Positions 1-6,258 of a stretch of 7,223 nucleotides of DNA are shown here, in pieces (within the stretch, counting starts at the first letter, position 1; the number at the start of each line of letters is the position of its first letter). Under the pieces are notes generated by a model. The model did no database searches, was not told the origin of the DNA, and saw only the letters and a list, made by a program, of their open reading frames with translations. The translations under genes and the position numbers were made by a program. This DNA comes from UBA5951 sp012269555 (GTDB lineage Bacteria > Pseudomonadota > Alphaproteobacteria > Puniceispirillales > Puniceispirillaceae). The stretch spans positions 1 to 7,223 of the forward strand of contig JAYQTS010000023.1 of the NCBI GenBank assembly GCA_038147755.1, written 5' to 3'.

Positions 1-1
1 T

Positions 2-694
2 TTGAACGGCAAATCCATGATCCAGCGGACTTGGGAACGCAGTATTTTGGCGTTGCCGGCCGAACAAGTTTATATCGCCACAGATAGTGACAAAATCGCC
101 AAGCATGTAGAGAGTTTTGGCGGTAAGGTCGTGATGACGACTAGTTCCTGTCTCACAGGCACTGACAGGGTTGCCGAAGCAAACCGGCAGCTGAAACTTG
201 ATCTGGTGATAAATGTTCAAGGTGATGAGCCAATAATTGACCCAAATGATATAAAAAAGGTGATTGAGTTTGCCAAGCTAAACCCTTTTGATGTGATCAA
301 CGCTTATTCTGCAATTCAGAAAAAAGAAGAGTATTTTTCACTTTCAATCCCAAAACTTGTGAAGTCAGAAAGTGATCATCTGCTGTACATGAGCCGCGCG
401 CCAATACCTGGGGGTAAAGACAAAGCATTCAAATTCGCATTTAAACAAATTTGTATTTACGCTTTTTCAAGTTCTGCGCTAGAAAAATTTTCAAAACAAA
501 GTGCCAAATCGCCATTTGAAGACGCTGAAGATATAGAGATATTAAGGTTTCTTGAGATCGGCGTTTCAGTCAAGTTAGTTGAAGTATCTGGAACAAGTAT
601 GGCAATAGATACGCCCAAAGATGTCAAAAGAGTTGTTAAGCTTTTGCAAAAACCGACTCACAGGAAGAATAATGTGTGTTCAAGTGAAGGATAG
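2..694 (+). CDS. kdsB: 3-deoxy-manno-octulosonate cytidylyltransferase (CMP-Kdo synthetase)-like, N-terminus missing
   Basis: By family, this cytoplasmic enzyme joins Kdo (or a related 2-keto-3-deoxy sugar acid) to CMP from CTP, giving the donor used in LPS or capsule assembly. The reading frame is open to the left edge. The first visible codon, TTG, should be an internal Leu, because the NGKSMIQRTWER stretch aligns with about residue 24 of E. coli KdsB, so the N-terminal CTP-binding stretch is outside the window. Visible family motifs, numbered in this fragment: VYIATDSD (23-30), LTGTDRVAEA (51-60), the Mg-binding VQGDEP (72-77, Asp75), YMSRAPIP (129-136) and the second metal Asp in AIDTPKDV (201-208, Asp203). 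Oddity: the usual RHxGIYGY motif reads KQICIYAF (148-155), so the position of E. coli His181, a sugar-side residue, is Gln. Family is fairly sure; the exact sugar could be another ulosonic acid. The end lies immediately before, or overlaps, the next gene. Confidence 0.85.
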   Translation: MNGKSMIQRTWERSILALPAEQVYIATDSDKIAKHVESFGGKVVMTTSSCLTGTDRVAEANRQLKLDLVINVQGDEPIIDPNDIKKVIEFAKLNPFDVINAYSAIQKKEEYFSLSIPKLVKSESDHLLYMSRAPIPGGKDKAFKFAFKQICIYAFSSSALEKFSKQSAKSPFEDAEDIEILRFLEIGVSVKLVEVSGTSMAIDTPKDVKRVVKLLQKPTHRKNNVCSSEG

Positions 695-698
695 TGAA

Positions 699-2066
699 AT
701 GGTTAGTGCTGGTGAAGTGTTTTTTGTTCACGCGGTGGATACAGAGGGCCCCCTTTATGAAGGACTATCAGCACTATTTAGTACCATTAAAGATCAATTT
801 GGTATTGAGTTAGCGCCGACAAGGGGAAATATTGAGCGTCTTCGTCAAAAGAAGATTGATGTGGGTGAAAAAGCTGATGCATTGCAAGCATTTGTTAATC
901 CGGATCGGGTAGATAAATATGTCCAATCATGGGGCCAAATGGATGAGATGCATGAAGTTTTTATGAGTGCAGAGTGGAGAAATCGTTTTAAGGACACGGC
1001 TGGTAAACCTTACGCAGTATCATGGTTTTGCATGGATCATGTTGGCTTTGGGAATAACCCAAGGCGTAGGGCAATGGGGTACCACCATGTTTTTGACTAT
1101 TATATGCAGAAACTTGAGGAATATTTGGTAAAGCAAGATAGAATATACTGGCATTATCACCCCGCAAGTTTTTCAAATGACGCCCATCGAATGGGGTATA
1201 ACTACAGCTTCAGCAAGAATTTACATAATGAAATCTTAGCCAGAAGAGTCATTGATAGGTCTTGGTTCCCATCTGCTAATCGGCCTGGAGGCCATATTGA
1301 GACATTTGACATTAATTGCTGGTTGGAGGCATGGATCCCGTTTGATTTAGCTAATCAGTCTATGTTGAATAATGTAGACTTAGAGGCTGAGGAACTTGCA
1401 GGTAGGGTACCAGGCCGTCATGGTGATTGGAGAGGAGCACCCTCTGAATGGGTTGTATACAACCCAGATTTATACGACTTTCGGAAACCTGGGGGATTAA
1501 AGCGTTGGATTGGTCGATGCTTAAATATAAAAAGCCGGCACACCAATATTACAGCAGCTGAATTGGAAGCTGCTTTCATTAAAGCACAATGTGGCGAGAA
1601 AGTCCTTGTGTCCTATACTAATCACGATTTCCGAAATATGGTTTCAGAAACGGAAGAACTTCTAACGATCATTGAAGCTGTGGCGAAAAAATATGATGTA
1701 AAGTATAATTTTTGCCCTGCAGTCGATGCGTTTAGAGAGGTTTTGAGTTTGCCTCAAACTGAACCGCTCAAATTTAATTTTGATATAGACCAGCGTTTTG
1801 CCATTTTAAATATTAATGTAGAAAAAGGCTCAATATGGGGCACTCAACCTTTTCTTGCACTGCGAACCATGTCTGGTGACTATTATCATGACAACTTCAT
1901 CAATAATCCAGACGGAACATGGACATATTCGTTTGACCAAGACTCCGTAACTTTGGAAATGTTATCGCATATTGGAATTGCCGCTAACGACATATCTGGT
2001 AAAACAACGGTAAATGTAATTAATTTGAAAACAAATGAAATATCTGAAACGCTCCATAATGTCTGA
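699..2066 (+). CDS. NodB-fold / polysaccharide deacetylase-like protein
   Basis: About 455 residues with no signal peptide, so probably cytoplasmic. The order of motifs resembles carbohydrate esterase family 4 (NodB-type) metal-dependent deacetylases: an early HAVDTEG (His11, Asp14), WHYHP (His152, His154), RPGGHIETFDINCW (Arg195 onward) and a late VSYTNHDF (His309). These fit the metal Asp, the His pair, the Arg motif and the final His, but each is divergent, so the reaction (N- or O-deacetylation of a sugar) is inference. After about residue 340 there is a non-catalytic-looking C-terminal region of roughly 110 residues with alternating short hydrophobic stretches, perhaps a beta-sandwich. 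Two starts are possible. ATG 699 has AAGGA seven bases upstream and lies four bases after the previous stop. ATG 672 has AGGA six bases upstream, adds nine residues and overlaps that gene. I chose 699 because the conserved region begins at once. Either way, translation is probably coupled to the kdsB-like gene. Confidence 0.65.
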   Translation: MVSAGEVFFVHAVDTEGPLYEGLSALFSTIKDQFGIELAPTRGNIERLRQKKIDVGEKADALQAFVNPDRVDKYVQSWGQMDEMHEVFMSAEWRNRFKDTAGKPYAVSWFCMDHVGFGNNPRRRAMGYHHVFDYYMQKLEEYLVKQDRIYWHYHPASFSNDAHRMGYNYSFSKNLHNEILARRVIDRSWFPSANRPGGHIETFDINCWLEAWIPFDLANQSMLNNVDLEAEELAGRVPGRHGDWRGAPSEWVVYNPDLYDFRKPGGLKRWIGRCLNIKSRHTNITAAELEAAFIKAQCGEKVLVSYTNHDFRNMVSETEELLTIIEAVAKKYDVKYNFCPAVDAFREVLSLPQTEPLKFNFDIDQRFAILNINVEKGSIWGTQPFLALRTMSGDYYHDNFINNPDGTWTYSFDQDSVTLEMLSHIGIAANDISGKTTVNVINLKTNEISETLHNV

Positions 2067-2100
2067 AAAAGAGTTCAAAATACACTAATCAGTACTTTCA

Positions 2101-2104
2101 AAGG
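2101..2104 (+). promoter_or_regulatory. Shine-Dalgarno for the TTG start of the sulfotransferase
   Basis: AAGG lies eight bases before TTG 2113. It decides the start, because an in-frame TAA at 2086 excludes anything further upstream and no ATG or GTG lies between. The next in-frame ATG falls after the PAPS loop. Confidence 0.5.
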
Positions 2105-2112
2105 TAAAGCGC

Positions 2113-3093
2113 TTGATAAAGTCAAAGTCACAGGTTTTAATAACTGGTGTATATAGAACAGGCTCAGAGTTCTTGGCACATGCTCTTAACTCCCGACCAG
2201 ACATTTCAGTTTCTATGTATAGAGTTAATCTGTTTAGATTCATAAACGGTCGATATGGTGATTTAACAAATGACAATCAAATTTATCGGCTTGTTACCGA
2301 TTTAGCGCATAGGCTCAAATTCCGTTATAATTTGAACTTAGAAGAAGACAAAATATATCAGATCCTTCTATCACAGAAAAAAAAGGGAATTCTATCATAT
2401 GGGGTAGTATATGATAAAGTAATGTCGCTACTTTACTTGAACGAAAATACCAGAGTTTGGGCAGAAAAAAATCAATTATTATGGCGTGAAATACCTAATT
2501 TCCTTGAATACTTTCCTAAGGGAAAATGCATTCATATTATGCGGGATCCACGTGCAGTGTTGATGTCATTTAAACATTATACGAGCGCTCCTGAGCCAGC
2601 TTATCTTGCCGCCGCTCTTAATTGCTTAGACTCTATGTTGCATGCCAAAGCTCAAACGACCGCAGACACCGGGCGAGTATTGGTCATTCGATTTGAAGAT
2701 TTAGTCACGAACACGAAGAAGGTTATTGAAAATGCGTGGGATTTTATTGGCCTGAGCTCTCGTTTCAAATATCAAGGAATAAACAGTGCAATTGATCCCT
2801 ATGACCGTAACTGGTCTAGCAACTCCTCATTTCAAAAAGTGAGCAATGTTAATAATTTCAATATTGACTTAGCGCTAAATGGTTGGCGTAAAAAAATATC
2901 TACTGATGAACTGCACTTTGTCGAATGTGTTTGCCACAAACAAATGCGTGAATGGGGATATCAAACTGAATTGAATAATTTCGATATATCGAAGGCACGA
3001 AATCAAGTATTATCAAGCAAGGAGTTAACCTATGATTTTGAAAATTTTCTTAAGGAAAAACAGGAATTCAGAAATTTCCTAGTAATCCGTTAA
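2113..3093 (+). CDS. PAPS-dependent sulfotransferase family protein
   Basis: A 326-residue protein of the sulfotransferase family (P-loop-like fold), which moves a sulfuryl group from PAPS to a hydroxyl or amine, here presumably on a sugar. The 5'-phosphosulfate loop is TGVYRTGSEFLAHAL (residues 11-25). The 3'-phosphate-binding motif is IHIMRDPRAVLMSF (140-153), with Arg144 and Ser152 as the expected PAPS 3'-phosphate contacts. RFEDLVTNTKKVIENAWDFIGL (about 194-215) and NGWRKKIS (about 256-263) are typical of the C-terminal half. There is no membrane segment, so it should act in the cytoplasm on a nucleotide- or lipid-linked intermediate. The start is TTG: the only in-frame candidate ahead of the loop, since TAA lies upstream at 2086, and AAGG (2101-2104) sits eight bases before it. 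It begins 46 bases after the deacetylase-like gene, on the same strand. Family assignment is firm; the acceptor is unknown. Confidence 0.9.
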   Translation: MIKSKSQVLITGVYRTGSEFLAHALNSRPDISVSMYRVNLFRFINGRYGDLTNDNQIYRLVTDLAHRLKFRYNLNLEEDKIYQILLSQKKKGILSYGVVYDKVMSLLYLNENTRVWAEKNQLLWREIPNFLEYFPKGKCIHIMRDPRAVLMSFKHYTSAPEPAYLAAALNCLDSMLHAKAQTTADTGRVLVIRFEDLVTNTKKVIENAWDFIGLSSRFKYQGINSAIDPYDRNWSSNSSFQKVSNVNNFNIDLALNGWRKKISTDELHFVECVCHKQMREWGYQTELNNFDISKARNQVLSSKELTYDFENFLKEKQEFRNFLVIR

Positions 3094-3207
3094 ACCCCTC
3101 AACTTGGGAATTCTCGCTCAAAAGCAATGTCTAGCCGCTGCCCAAAGAAACGGCACATACTATATGTTGATATATTGAATTTCTTTACTTTAGTAGTGAT
3201 TATTTTA

Positions 3208-3213
3208 AAGGGA
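3208..3213 (+). promoter_or_regulatory. Strong Shine-Dalgarno placing the true start of the glycosyltransferase-like gene at ATG 3221
   Basis: AAGGGA lies seven bases before the tandem ATGATG at 3221. The frame opened there gives MMLKFCIVTRL and then hits TAA at 3254. The long downstream frame (open from 3246) has no ATG near its beginning and only a TTG at 3279 with poor spacing to any Shine-Dalgarno. The good ribosome site therefore argues that this short frame is the real N-terminus of the same gene, separated by a one-base frame change. Confidence 0.6.
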
Positions 3214-3220
3214 TGCAAAA

Positions 3221-4190
3221 ATGATGTTAAAATTCTGTATTGTAACGAGACTCTAAGGGAAAAATATTTTTCAACTTATTGACTAGACTCGGTTTTTTGG
3301 TCTCATTTGTAGAGACATTTCCGTCTGGGAGTAATTATTTAAAAGCAAACGCAGCAAAGCAGCGTTTATTGAGCAAAATAAACTTTAGAAGCGAACTAAT
3401 TAAAATAAGTTTTTCATTCCATTTTTGGTCCCAATCTCATCCAATTTTTCACGCTTATTCAATTTTAAATAAAAAAAATAACAAAGTATCACTTTTGTGG
3501 GGCCAAGCAGGTTTTGGTGTAAAGAAATTGGCACCAGACCTTAAGCTAATTCGTTATTATTGGCCGCTCAATATAAAGCCAAATTTGTACCCAATTTCTT
3601 CGCGCTCATTAATTCTAAACAGTAGTATTTGTAAAACCCTGTTAGGAACCTTAGTCAAAGTTTTCGTTAAGCAACGCGGAGAACTATCCATGTCTAATTC
3701 TCCATTATTATTTGTTAGTCCTGACCGAAGGGATGAGAAATATTTATACATAACAGAATTGAACTTGAACTTACCGCGGCTCGATCCGGATAGTGGCAAT
3801 CTATACAAGAATGATCGACATTATAGCTCAATATATAAATGCAATTGGAGAGAATACATAGAATTCATCAAAAGTATTTACAAATTCTGGATCGATTTAG
3901 TTTCTGTAAGGAAATTCAACCTTATTATTTTATGTAAAATTCTTCTAGACTATAAATTTTATTATTTTTTTAATCTTTATGTCAAGAAGTCAAAACTGAG
4001 TGTTTTGATAAATAACTTCGAAGGTTCGTCTTTTTCCGTTATTGCCAATTGGGTTGCAAAGTCTTCAAAAGAAGTTGTTTCGCTAAATTACAGTTGGAGC
4101 CATGGATATTTTCCCGAACATAGAAGTGCATTAAATAAATACTCAGACATTTTTTGGCGTGGGGTCCATATCAAGAACGACTTATTTTAA
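3221..4190 (+). CDS. Glycosyltransferase-like surface carbohydrate protein, 5' part (frame-broken gene)
   Basis: First part of a gene that appears to run from 3221 to 4902. ATG 3221, with a strong Shine-Dalgarno, begins MMLKFCIVT. One extra base near 3248-3253 is needed to enter the long frame, which continues DSKGKIFFNLLTRLGFLVSF and runs to TAA at 4188. At that end, a missing T in the run at 4185-4188 would give NDLFLKSDNGNIKC and lead on to the 3' part. With a third correction at about 4234 the protein would be about 560 residues. The beginning looks like the first beta-strand and helix of a GT-B-type glycosyltransferase; motifs such as LLWGQAGFG, SLNYSWSHGYFP and KYSDIFWRGVHIK resemble the inter-domain part of such enzymes. 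No signal peptide is seen and no specific family is recognised. The sequence is AT-rich, as is common for serotype-specific genes. It could instead be a polymerase-associated or other carbohydrate-handling protein. Confidence 0.55.
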
Positions 4191-4212
4191 AGTCAGACAA
4201 CGGCAACATTAA

Positions 4213-4902
4213 ATGTCTGCAGGTTGGATATCCAGTGATAAGCACATTGGTTGGATGCGAAATGTAGCCGAATCTAAAATCCTAGGTTTCGAACATTTGC
4301 CAAAAATAGCAATTTTTGACAATAACTTTGGCCGCGATCACTTCCTTCATTCCGAATCAGTGAAAACCTTTTATAGGGTTTTGAACAAAACAGTCCAAAA
4401 CATGGATTGTATTTTGCTTGTTCGTTCAAAAAGAGGCCAATTTTTGGATAATTATGAAAGGTTCAATGGTGTCGAGAGCAAAGCCGGTATTTTAGAGAAA
4501 ATGATAGATTTTCCTGACAAAGGTGATTTAGGTCCAGGATTTGTCGCCGATGTTGTGATTTGTCACTCTTTGAGCTCCTTAGCCTGTATTTCGGGGAGTT
4601 GGGGCTCACCAACAATCATGTTTGATCCGGAGTGTTTGATTAACCCTATCTATCTTAATGAAAATTTTCATATCCCAAAAACAAAGGATGCCTTCTCAAA
4701 AATTCTTAATCGTTGTCTTAAGCAACGTAAACGCTATTTAAAAAAGCCCAATAATATTGACCCTTATGTTGATGGGTGCAGTGTTATGAGAATGGAATTT
4801 ATAATGCAATTGCTTCTAAACTCTGCTGATCACGATAAAGGCAAACGCATTATGAACTGCTTTGAACAATACAACAAGATGTATTGTAAAGCCCAAATTT
4901 AA
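4213..4902 (+). CDS. Glycosyltransferase-like surface carbohydrate protein, 3' part (continuation of the gene from 3221)
   Basis: C-terminal domain of the preceding gene, not an independent gene. ATG 4213 has no good Shine-Dalgarno, and the first residues (MSAGWIS) arise from the wrong frame. The neighbouring frame reads IKCLQVGYP up to 4234, and this frame then continues SDKHIGWMRN. Adding one A at the CCA/AGT junction (about 4234) gives LQVGYPSDKHIGWM, a sensible GT-B linker. Further on, PKIAIFDNNFGRDHF and ILLVRSKRGQF look like Rossmann beta-alpha units. DFPDKGDLGPGFVADVVICHSLSSLACISGSWG, followed by PTIMFDP, resembles the donor-binding region of GT-B enzymes, where a Ser-rich turn after a 'DVVI' strand is followed by a Gly and a new strand. 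The gene ends ten bases before the likely wzx start. Role inferred: transfer of a sugar during repeat-unit assembly on the cytoplasmic side. Confidence 0.6.
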   Translation: MSAGWISSDKHIGWMRNVAESKILGFEHLPKIAIFDNNFGRDHFLHSESVKTFYRVLNKTVQNMDCILLVRSKRGQFLDNYERFNGVESKAGILEKMIDFPDKGDLGPGFVADVVICHSLSSLACISGSWGSPTIMFDPECLINPIYLNENFHIPKTKDAFSKILNRCLKQRKRYLKKPNNIDPYVDGCSVMRMEFIMQLLLNSADHDKGKRIMNCFEQYNKMYCKAQI

Positions 4903-4912
4903 GATCAGAGTA

Positions 4913-5968
4913 ATGGTTGTCAAAAATATTCAAATTCTAGATTTGTTTAAATCCAGCACTTTTTATCTGCTATCACAGTTATCAATTTTTGGGTTGCCAG
5001 TTTTCTTAATCCCTTTACTTACAAGGGCTCTCTCTCCTGAAGAATTCGGAATTACATCCTTGTTTTTCACATTATTAGGTGGATTAAGTGGCTTCGTGTT
5101 GCTTAGTGGTACCGGATCAGTTACGAGAAAGTTTTTTTTTAAGGATGATGATTCATTTAATTTTCAATGTTACATATTTAACGCAGTATTTCTGAATGTT
5201 GCTCTTTGTGTGTCCGTCCTTCCTTTATTTTATTTATTGTGGCGGTTCAATGTTTTTAAGCTGCCATCTTGGTTGTATTTGATTTTACCGCCAATGCTTT
5301 TGTTGACTATTGTTAAAACCTATAAACATAAACTTTGGAATGTACAAAAAAATTCCAAATCATTTGCATTTTTCGATTTGGGTTATTCTTTTCTTGGTTT
5401 TATTGGAGTGCTGTTGTGGGTTTTGTGTGTATCGAATGGTGCAGAAGCACGTATTATTCCAATGTTTCTCATTGAAATGATTTTTTGTTTTTTGGGGGTT
5501 TATTTTTTAGTTAAAGAAGACGGCTTTGAAATCTCAATAAACATTGACTATATCAAAGATATTTTTAAATACGGTTTACCCCTCTTGCCACATTCAATTG
5601 GCCTTCTGCTGCTAGGGTCCTTCGACAAACTCATTATTGGAAGTTTTTTGGACTTAACATCTGTAGGGCTTTACTCTATCGCTGTTTCATATGCGTCTCT
5701 ATTATCTATTTTTACCATCTCTTTCGATAATTTATTAAGGCCAATTTTATATGAGATTTTTAAAAGAGATTGTCGAGATGAAGACGCACGGTATGTTGTC
5801 ATTTTTGGCGTGTTTCTTGCTTCCATCTCGGTATTGGCAATAATTCAATATAAAGCGATGACATGGGTGTTCCCTTTTTCGTTGGTGAGGATTTCCAACG
5901 CGCGCAGGAATTTGTTCTCTGGCTTATTGGTTCACAAATTTGTTTTGCGCTATATAGGTTTTGGGTAA
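4913..5968 (+). CDS. wzx: Wzx-type polysaccharide flippase, N-terminal ~75% (frame-broken gene)
   Basis: Multi-pass inner-membrane protein of the polysaccharide transporter (MOP/PST) superfamily, which flips undecaprenyl-linked repeat units to the periplasmic face. ATG 4913 is preferred: it starts ten bases after the previous stop, its Shine-Dalgarno is weak (AGAG), and upstream in-frame TTG 4862 lies inside the previous gene. Diagnostic features: an N-terminal amphipathic stretch with LLTRALSPEEFG (about 36-47), successive hydrophobic segments, and the family hallmark YGLPLLPHSIGLLLLGSFDKLIIG followed by SVGLYSIAVSYAS (about 221-263). Up to residue 322 the protein is normal. The frame then changes at the T run at 5875-5879, and the last residues here (SLVRISNARRN... 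to the TAA-less-looking tail ending at 5968) are out of frame and not real. Adding one T restores WVFPFFVGEDFQRA, and the complete protein would be 421 residues, a usual Wzx length. Confidence 0.9.
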   Translation: MVVKNIQILDLFKSSTFYLLSQLSIFGLPVFLIPLLTRALSPEEFGITSLFFTLLGGLSGFVLLSGTGSVTRKFFFKDDDSFNFQCYIFNAVFLNVALCVSVLPLFYLLWRFNVFKLPSWLYLILPPMLLLTIVKTYKHKLWNVQKNSKSFAFFDLGYSFLGFIGVLLWVLCVSNGAEARIIPMFLIEMIFCFLGVYFLVKEDGFEISINIDYIKDIFKYGLPLLPHSIGLLLLGSFDKLIIGSFLDLTSVGLYSIAVSYASLLSIFTISFDNLLRPILYEIFKRDCRDEDARYVVIFGVFLASISVLAIIQYKAMTWVFPFSLVRISNARRNLFSGLLVHKFVLRYIGFG

Positions 5969-6177
5969 AGTCCATTTTATTCTTCGGTGTTACAATTTGG
6001 GTGTCAATAGCAACGTTAATAGCTGGTTTATTAACGCTGGTTTGCAATATTTTGTTGGTTCCGAAATTTGGAATTGAAGGAGCCGCTGTTTCCTCTTTTT
6101 TTGGATCTTTGGCGTCGGCTATTTTGGTATTTGTCTTTAGTTTAAGAACTTATAAAATTAGATTTAATTTGTTTTAA
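5878..6177 (+). CDS. wzx: Wzx-type flippase, C-terminal part (continuation of wzx)
   Basis: The last 99 residues of the flippase, in the -1 frame relative to the N-terminal part. FVGEDFQRAQEFVLWLIGSQ matches the Wzx pattern 'L-F-V-G-E-x-F-x-x-A' found just before the last group of membrane helices. Three to four hydrophobic segments follow, including CNILLVPKFGIEGAAVSSFFGSLASAI, which is the typical 'N-x-x-L-I-P-x-x-G-x-x-G-A-A' ending of this superfamily. An internal ATG at 5863 opens this frame but has no Shine-Dalgarno, so independent translation is unlikely. See the wzx N-terminal entry for the reconstruction. Confidence 0.85.
   Translation, partial: FVGEDFQRAQEFVLWLIGSQICFALYRFWVKSILFFGVTIWVSIATLIAGLLTLVCNILLVPKFGIEGAAVSSFFGSLASAILVFVFSLRTYKIRFNLF
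5880..5900 (+). other. Perfect 6-bp hairpin directly after the wzx frame-change site
   Basis: CGTTGG (5880-5885) is exactly complementary to CCAACG (5895-5900), with a nine-base loop. It starts two bases after CCCTTTT (5872-5878), which in the upstream reading frame is C CCT TTT and so fits the general X XXY YYZ pattern of -1 slippery sites. The spacer is shorter than the usual 5-9 bases. It may be coincidence within coding sequence. Confidence 0.4.
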
Positions 6178-6258
6178 AGAAATGAATATTTATAAAAACA
6201 TAAGCTTGGTTTTTTTGGCATAATTTAGATTATTTCGGTCTGTATGGGTGGGTAAATA

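Noticed and set aside
119..130. GGCGGTAAGG resembling the RfaH-recruiting ops element (GGCGGTAG...), which is often found ahead of polysaccharide operons.
   Set aside because: It lies inside the kdsB-like coding region, where it encodes the conserved GGKV. It differs from ops at a key base and is not in a leader region.
3134..3157. GCCG...CGGC pair after the sulfotransferase as a terminator.
   Set aside because: Only four base pairs with a long loop, and no T tract follows.
3168..3206. Possible sigma-70 promoter: TTGATA at 3168 with AT-rich sequence after it.
   Set aside because: No good -10 box lies at 16-18 bases; the hexamers at that distance match the consensus poorly.
3246..3256. CTC TAA read as a prfB-like programmed +1 frameshift site.
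   Set aside because: There is no Shine-Dalgarno-like sequence immediately upstream, the stop is TAA rather than TGA, and similar one-base breaks occur elsewhere nearby.
4184..4192. T TTA AAG looks like a -1 slippery heptamer at the end of the 5' part of the glycosyltransferase-like gene.
   Set aside because: Its codon register matches the destination frame, not the frame being left, so ribosomes would not slip there as needed. A missing T in the run explains it more simply, and a second break follows within 50 bases.
4862..4912. Earlier TTG start for wzx at 4862.
   Set aside because: It would lie inside the preceding gene and add a charged, non-conserved leader; ATG 4913 starts directly before the usual Wzx N-terminal amphipathic stretch.
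6215..6246. TTGGCA at 6215 as a -35 box for a promoter ahead of the dehydratase.
   Set aside because: The -35 match is good, but no recognisable -10 sits at the right distance (GTCTGT or TCTGTA).
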